This document shows, piece after piece, positions 59,067-64,000 of a DNA stretch of 64,000 bases. The stretch is from assembly GCF_000247695.1 (NCBI RefSeq), contig NW_004624743.1, positions 3,594,404 to 3,658,403 of the forward strand. The letters are read 5' to 3'. Within the stretch, counting starts at the first letter, position 1, and the number at the start of each line of letters is the position of its first letter. A model generated the notes under the pieces. It worked only from the letters and a program-made list of their open reading frames with translations, was not told the DNA's origin and did not search any database. The stretch is from Heterocephalus glaber. Its lineage: Eukaryota > Chordata > Mammalia > Rodentia > Bathyergidae. The position numbers and the translations under genes were made by a program.

Positions 59067-59152
59067 TTTTTGGGTTTTTTTGGTACCAGGGATGGAACTC
59101 AGGACCTTGCACTTTCGAGGCGTGGTGGAACCACTGAGCTAAATCCTGGCCA
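59067..59152 (-). mobile_element. ID-type SINE, antisense
   Basis: Reads T-rich tail, 'ggtaccagggatggaactca' and 'ccactgagctaaatcctggc', the reverse complement of the tRNA-type A and B boxes. Third ID copy in the window. Approximate duplication 'tcaggttcc'/'tcagattc' at the ends. Confidence 0.88.
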
Positions 59153-60757
59153 TAATCAGATTCTTGCATAAGCCTCACAATCATTTTAACTTATCTCTCA
59201 TACTTACCATGTAGCACCACACATACTTCCTGCCAGTGTTGAGAGAGGTTCTGTGAAGGTAGAAGTCGGCATTTGGTGATTATGTTGAGTCATACAAGAT
59301 CAGAAAAGGGCAAATGAGTGAGTTGCTAGTGTTATCTGCCCGGTGGCCACGTGGGTCTTCTTGGGTTGGTGCTGATCACAGGTGTTTATCTGTGAGGTGC
59401 TGGTCTGTCCTCCCCAGTGACTTCATTGGCACACACCTCTCTTGGTAGAAAGAGACAATCTGAGGATGAATATGTGGGAGGCAGTCTGCTATCTAGAAGT
59501 CAGGGTGGGAAGACAATCTGCTAGAAATCCCCAGCAATTATTAGGAATAAGGGGAGAGTAACATGTATCTCAAACACCAGAATTCATTCCAGATGACAGC
59601 AACAACAATAACAACAACAGCAGAAGCCTTTTCAACTGATATGACTCAATAAAATGTCATTCATAAGGCCCAGTTGCCTCAGTTTCCATTTTCCCTGGAG
59701 TGTAATTACACTCACTTCCATGGATCGCTTGTAGAATGAGTCATGGTATTTACTACAGTTAAAAATGGGAATCCTTCGCTCCGGAGGAAAGGGAGCCCCT
59801 AAAACTCCACCCTGTTTTTCCTAACCCATTTGACCACTCCTTGATCCCTGGAGCATGGTTCCAAAGCACTAGTTTATCCAGCTCCTAAAATGCAACAAAG
59901 TGGAATCTGAGGCAAGATCCAGGACACTTTGCTTCTACTCAGGAGAGCTGGAGAGTTTTATTTCACGCCTTCTTTGGCGTAGAAAGGTTACATTTCGTCT
60001 CTCCTAGCAGAGGCACCAATTTATGCTAGTCGTACAGCAAAAATGATAAACATTTGCTAAACATTTGGGTAGTTGCCCACCCAACATTTTATCCTTTACC
60101 TAATTGGACCTTTAGATGTATCAAGTAATCAGTAACTGTCAGTTCTACCTTGTGAGTGAGGAAATTAAGCTCTAACTTGGAACAAATTAGTGTCAGAAAA
60201 AGCTCTTTCTCTAACATACAGTCTATGTCCTTCAAACCCCACTGTACTTCCCCTGAGTATGGCAGTGTTTCATGTTTGGAGGTAGTTGCCCTAGTAAATA
60301 TTTCATGGGATGGGTCAACATTTCATGCTCTTCTTTTGAGCTGGCCCTGGGTAAAATGATGAAGCAGGAGGTCCCGAATTTGTGGCTCCCTTAACCCTTT
60401 GTATTTTCTGCAGAACCTGCTCCATTTAGATGCTCAGCACTCCCAAGAGAGCCCGAGTACTGCTAGTAAATAGGACGGCTGCCTGACACGTGGGATTTAG
60501 TGACTTCAGTCTGTCTTGGATTGTGTGCATGTTGAGGGAAAATTCCCAGCTGGAAAAAGTTCTGGTGGAGCAGTGTGTGATACCCGGGTGGAAGGTGTTT
60601 TAGGAGCTCCACAAATGAACATGAGTTTTGCACCATAAAATAATGACGAGACTGTCATTACCGTTAGCAGTTGATTTGACGGGATGCTCCAGTGAGAAGT
60701 CTCGCGCAGTCCAGGGGTCATCAACACGCTCGTAATTGTTCGCCATTGTGTCTGCAG

Positions 60758-60932
60758 GGGTTGTGTTTCACTACCGGGCGTCGACCAGCAGGTACACGCT
60801 GAACTTCGAGGCTGCTCGGCAGGCGTGTGTGGACGTCGGGGCTGTGATAGCAAGCCCAGAGCAGCTCCTCGCCGCCTATGCAGATGGGTTTGAGCAGTGC
60901 GACGCGGGCTGGCTGTCTGATCGGACTGTGAG
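60758..60932 (+). CDS. VCAN: VCAN exon 4: first half of Link module 1
   Basis: Length 175 nt, phase 1 in and phase 2 out, encoding residues 148-206. The start GVVFHYR and the [11 protein letters not shown] (161-171), AVIASPEQL (176-184) and [10 protein letters not shown] (191-200) segments are the first half of a Link (proteoglycan tandem repeat) module with cysteines 171 and 195. Link modules bind hyaluronan. Sixteen of 57 codons end in A or T, between exons 2 and 3. About eight conservative substitutions compared with my recollection of human versican (for example Q-K to R-Q, F to L, E to A). Confidence 0.95.
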
Positions 60933-61009
60933 GTGAGTCGGGGGCCGGGCTGCACCTCAGCGTTGGGGAGTGAGGGGACCGCGGCCCTCACCCGCCCTTC
61001 CCTCCCCAG
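60933..61009 (+). other. VCAN: VCAN intron 4 (77 nt)
   Basis: Begins gtgagtcggg and ends 'ccttccctccccag'. At 77 nt it is near the lower size limit for efficiently spliced mammalian introns, and is GC-rich. Confidence 0.93.
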
Positions 61010-61137
61010 ATACCCCATCCGGGTTCCGCGAGAAGGCTGTTTTGGAGACATGATGGGGAAGGCAGGGGTCAGGACCTACGGACTCCGCTCTCCTCTGGAA
61101 ACCTACGATGTGTACTGCTACGTGGATCGTCTGGATG
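61010..61137 (+). CDS. VCAN: VCAN exon 5: second half of Link module 1
   Basis: Length 128 nt, completing Arg206 and encoding residues 207-248 plus one base of codon 249. [19 protein letters not shown] and TYDVYCYVD are conserved Link-module strands. Cysteines 216 and 242 complete the two expected pairs (171-242, 195-216). The donor is 'gatg|gtgagc'. The next exon, encoding Link module 2, would begin with two bases of a Gly codon, and I did not find it before the window ends. Confidence 0.95.
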
Positions 61138-62034
61138 GTGAGCCGTCTAAGTTTCTGTCGCTTCCCTGGAACTAGGAAACCAGCCGGGGAAAGCCCAGAA
61201 GCATGGGTTAGAGCCGGTCTTCGGGCTTGATGGGTCCCACGCAGCAGCACTGTTGAAACGACTGTGTGATTTGGTGCTAAGACAAGCCTGAGGTGGAAAG
61301 GGAAAGAGGAGCGGGTGCCGCTGGAGCCATCCTGCCTTAATGCCAGGTTCGCCTTCAGCGGCTGCTCTGGGATCAAGTCCAGCACACGTTTAGAGCATTC
61401 GGAATAGAAACCGTAAAGGTGGTTCCTATGCTGGTGAGGATGTCAGGTGTCAAACCACAGTGAATCCAAGTGCGTGAAACACCCGCAAACTCCATTCCAG
61501 GCCTCCGCAGCAGGAGGCGATGCCAGTTTCTCACCAGTCCAGGTCTGTACCTCGCATTCAGAGCAGCCATTCATTTATTCAGCCACGCAGCACATGAAGC
61601 CAGGCAGCCTATTAAAAGTGCATTCAGAAGTACCCAGCGTGGGATGGTACTCTGCTGGCGTGAAGCCCACGGAGGTAAAGCCCTCTCCTGAAGATGCTTA
61701 GAGTCTGATTGATTTGGGGTCTGCCTTTTCCCTCTATCTGAGTTAGGGGTTCTTAAAGACAAGTTTGGGTTCAGTAGTGCCTGTATCATCTACTGACACT
61801 GTAGGTGTAGAAGGCATATACAGTTCAAGTTTCTATGACTTCAGAAATGGATATTTTTAGAAGCCTAAATATGTAGGTAAGTAATGATACTATGTTGAAT
61901 TCTGCTTTTAATTTTGTCCGGGTACACATATAAAGAATGATCTCGAATTTTTTATGTGAAAAATGAGAATGTTGGTCTAGATAATTTCTTGATTTCTTCC
62001 ATCTTTAAAATTACTTTTTAAAAATTTGGCTTTT

Positions 62035-62210
62035 ATTAGCCCATGTGTGCAGTGCCTAATGACCACATTCATTGTGGTGAGCCAGTACACCCACATAACA
62101 CATCTTAATTATTTTTACTTCCACTTTCCCTGTTTTCTCCCCTCCCTCTCTCTCTTGGTCCCCTTCTAATTTAAAGAACCATATCCTTGTTTAAAATTCC
62201 ATGATTCTAG
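62035..62210 (-). repeat. Possible L1 3' fragment, antisense
   Basis: A stretch with 'tttattagcccatgtgtgc', 'ccctccctctctctcttgg' and 'ccttctaatttaaag' resembles the one at 46,905-47,060 ('attagcccatgtttgcagc') and the left part of 57,120-57,510. I take it as the same L1 3' family, weakly supported. Confidence 0.35.
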
Positions 62211-62234
62211 TTTATTTGTTGTGGGTTTATTTGG

Positions 62235-62365
62235 GTTTGGTTTTGTTGAGATGGGATCTCACTGTGTTGGACCAGCTGGTCTCATACTCCTGGGCTAAGT
62301 GAGCCTCCTGCCTCTCCTCCTGAGTAGTCAGGACTGCAGGTGTACACCACTGTGCCTGGCCTGGA
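62235..62365 (-). mobile_element. 7SL-derived SINE, antisense
   Basis: 'ttgagatgggatctcactg', 'agctggtctcatactcctgg', 'gagcctcctgcctctcc', 'gtcaggactgcaggtgtaca' and 'ccactgtgcctggcctgg' give the antisense B1/Alu monomer layout. No internal duplication seen. Confidence 0.85.
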
Positions 62366-62939
62366 ATTCTGTAATTCTATCAATGGAATAAAGAACCACC
62401 GGGCCCAAAAGTTATAATATTAACAGCTTATATTTTATGCCTTGACTAAATTTGCATAGGAAAGCCTGCTTTCAAGAAAAGTGCTTAAGCGTGTGATTCT
62501 CTAGGACTTTAGTTTTCTTTATCACTATCATTTAAACTTGACATTGTATTTTCTAATCCAGAGCTTCAGAATATGGTTTGTTGGGGAATCTAGTTCTAGG
62601 GAATAAACTTGATTATTGCTAGTTCAGTAAGGTGGGAGTTTTTATCACTGTTGTTTTAATTTAGACTAATATCTATTCAAGTGTTAGTTTTGAAAATATC
62701 TGGGGTGCTGATAATAGAGAAAATGAACCAGAGGTCGTTTTTGAAAAATATGTGCAAATCTAGTAAACCTAAAAGGCTGTTACCAAATACCATTGAAAGG
62801 ATGGGTATTCAGGTACAGATCACATCTTGGCTTGAATAGACTCCTTGATTGAGAGACAGGTTTATAGGCTCATGATATCCCTGCAGGGGCAGCCCAGAGA
62901 ACCCTCTGTGTGTCTGTTCTTCATGTTATTCTTGGAGAG

Positions 62940-63353
62940 TGTCTTAGTTACTTTCTAATTGCTGGGACAAAAATACCTGACAATCACAAGTTAAAGAAAA
63001 AAGGGTTTATTGTAGTGCATAGTTTGTAGTGGTTTCAGTCCATAGTCAGCGGGCTCCCAGGCAGAACAGCAAGGCAGAGGAGAAATAGTCCATAGCAAGG
63101 CAGGCAGGAAGCAGCAAGCAGTGTGCCTCCCTTTCCCTTTTTATTCCACCCAGGCTACAAGCCTGGCAACACCCACACCCAGGATGGGCCTTCCCATCAT
63201 CCACACCCAGAACTGTGCTAAACCAATCAATGAAATAACCCAGTTTTCACACCCATAATCCAGTATCACACACCCATTACCCAGCCAGCTTCCAAAACCC
63301 CCACTTATGGGTGCATGAAGCTTTGATGGGACATCTAAGATTAAGCCATAACA
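62940..63353 (-). repeat. MaLR-type LTR, antisense, in intron 5
   Basis: A complete 414-bp solo LTR beginning 'tgtcttagttactttc' and ending 'attaagccataaca', with imperfect 5-bp duplications gagag (62935-62939) and gggag (63354-63358). Shares 'gtggtttcagtccatag', 'ggctcccaggcag' and 'gatgggacatctaag' with the copy at 23,637, and is less decayed than most others. Confidence 0.85.
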
Positions 63354-64000
63354 GGGAGCTAGTAGAATTATGCAGACTATAGAGTCTAGTCTTACAGATT
63401 CCTCAACTTCAAAAGAATTCTTTCAAGACTAGAGGAGGCTTCGATAGGAGACCTAGAAATTCCTGTCCCTGTGTAAGTACTGCTTAAAAGTCTTGGTGGT
63501 GGAAGTCCTGCCAAAGATCCCTTAGCTACCCTGCACCCACTGAGAGCTGGTCCCTCAGTGTCTGCTTAGAGTGGCAATAACCAGTGTCCAGGAGTTAGGC
63601 CTTCAGAGCTCTGAGGTTGTGAGCAAAGTTCAGGTGAGGAAGGATTCACTGGTCTAAGCAGAAGTCCTTTCCCACCTTCAGATGTTCTGTACAAAATCAG
63701 TGTGTGCCCCAATGTAACACAAGTCTGCTGTATGAAGTTACTTGGAATAAATGTTCCACATATTTGATATTGAAAACTTGCAGTGTGGAATGTGGCATAA
63801 CGAATTTAACAGAATTTGAACCTTTTTGTTTTAGTACATAAAAGTTGGAAGAGAAAGAAAAAAAAGATAATTATAAATACTACATTGACCACTGGTTGAA
63901 ATCTGTGTTAGCAAAATAGCAAGGCTTTTGTTTGTCTCACAGAGAAAGCTTGACAATTCTGGAGGAGATTCAGGATGTTTGTACTGTCAGTGTCCTGGAA

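Larger units (their letters stand above)
56915..60757 (+). other. VCAN: VCAN intron 3
   Basis: Starts gtgagcgcgg and ends 'ttgtgtctgcag'. The first 60 nt carry a G-quadruplex motif. Old L1 3' sequence in antisense and an antisense ID element are listed. 57,511-59,066 and 59,153-60,757 show no other recognisable element apart from a faint antisense MIR (about 60,090-60,230). Confidence 0.85.
40895..64000 (+). other. VCAN: VCAN gene, 5' part (exons 1-5 of a longer gene)
   Basis: Versican is a large secreted chondroitin sulfate proteoglycan of the hyalectan family. Its N-terminal G1 domain (Ig, Link 1, Link 2) binds hyaluronan and link protein in the extracellular matrix. In this window I place exon 1 (to 41,170), exon 2 (51,870-51,945), exon 3 (56,543-56,914), exon 4 (60,758-60,932) and exon 5 (61,010-61,137). 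Introns are 10.7 kb, 4.6 kb, 3.8 kb and 77 nt. Every junction is GT-AG and the joined frame stays open for 248 codons. The second Link module, the alpha and beta glycosaminoglycan exons and the G3 domain must lie to the right. The exon sizes 175 and 128 are those I recall for human exons 4 and 5. Confidence 0.93.
61138..64000 (+). other. VCAN: VCAN intron 5 (partial)
   Basis: Starts gtgagccgtc and runs off the right edge. I searched by eye for the Link module 2 motifs (FDQCDYGW-type, ARC/GGG) and saw none. Short open frames at 61,373-61,789 are not similar to a known protein. Contains an antisense 7SL-type SINE and an antisense LTR. 63,359-64,000 is unique-looking. Confidence 0.8.

Noticed and set aside
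61138..64000. VCAN exon 6 (Link module 2)
   Set aside because: I looked for the Link motifs and an acceptor with phase-1 continuation and found none, so it must lie beyond the right edge.

Overview
The window is mammalian nuclear DNA holding the 5' part of the versican gene (VCAN) on the + strand, preceded by about 40 kb of gene-free, repeat-rich DNA. The repeats point to a non-muroid rodent. There are three tRNA-derived ID-type SINEs with 'ggtacc'+A tails, 7SL-derived B1-like SINEs (one with the internal duplication seen in B1), older MIR, L2 and L1M relics, and several LTRs of ERVL-MaLR type. I saw no B2/B4 elements and none of the dimeric SINEs of pocket mice and kangaroo rats. Beaver or a relative is my guess by exclusion, not a demonstration.

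Layout: 1-40,400 is intergenic, with no exon I can recognise. From about 40,400 to 43,500 lies a strong CpG island. It contains a TATA-like box (40,873-40,880), the non-coding VCAN exon 1 (ending at the GT donor after 41,170) and the first 2.3 kb of intron 1. Exon 2 (51,870-51,945) carries the ATG and signal peptide. Exon 3 (56,543-56,914) encodes the Ig V-set domain. Exons 4 (60,758-60,932) and 5 (61,010-61,137) together encode the first Link module. All donors are GT, all acceptors AG, and the phases (1,1,2,1) join into one open frame of 248 complete codons plus one base. The gene continues beyond the right edge: the second Link module, the chondroitin sulfate attachment exons and the G3 domain are not in the window.

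The protein made from these exons is the N-terminal part of the G1 domain, which anchors the secreted proteoglycan to hyaluronan and link protein.

The most unusual feature is exon 3. It is a roughly 500-bp island of extreme G+C (about 77% over 56,581-56,880 by hand count, only 4 A/T-ending codons of about 124) inside an otherwise AT-rich gene. The Ig domain it encodes has lost every Asn and Met and is shifted toward Ala, Gly, Pro and Arg, while keeping the Ig cysteines and the frame. A four-run G-quadruplex motif begins 24 nt after its 5' splice site. I read this as a local GC-biased substitution hotspot acting on a conserved domain. I found no new operon-like or defence-like system, and none is expected in this kind of DNA.
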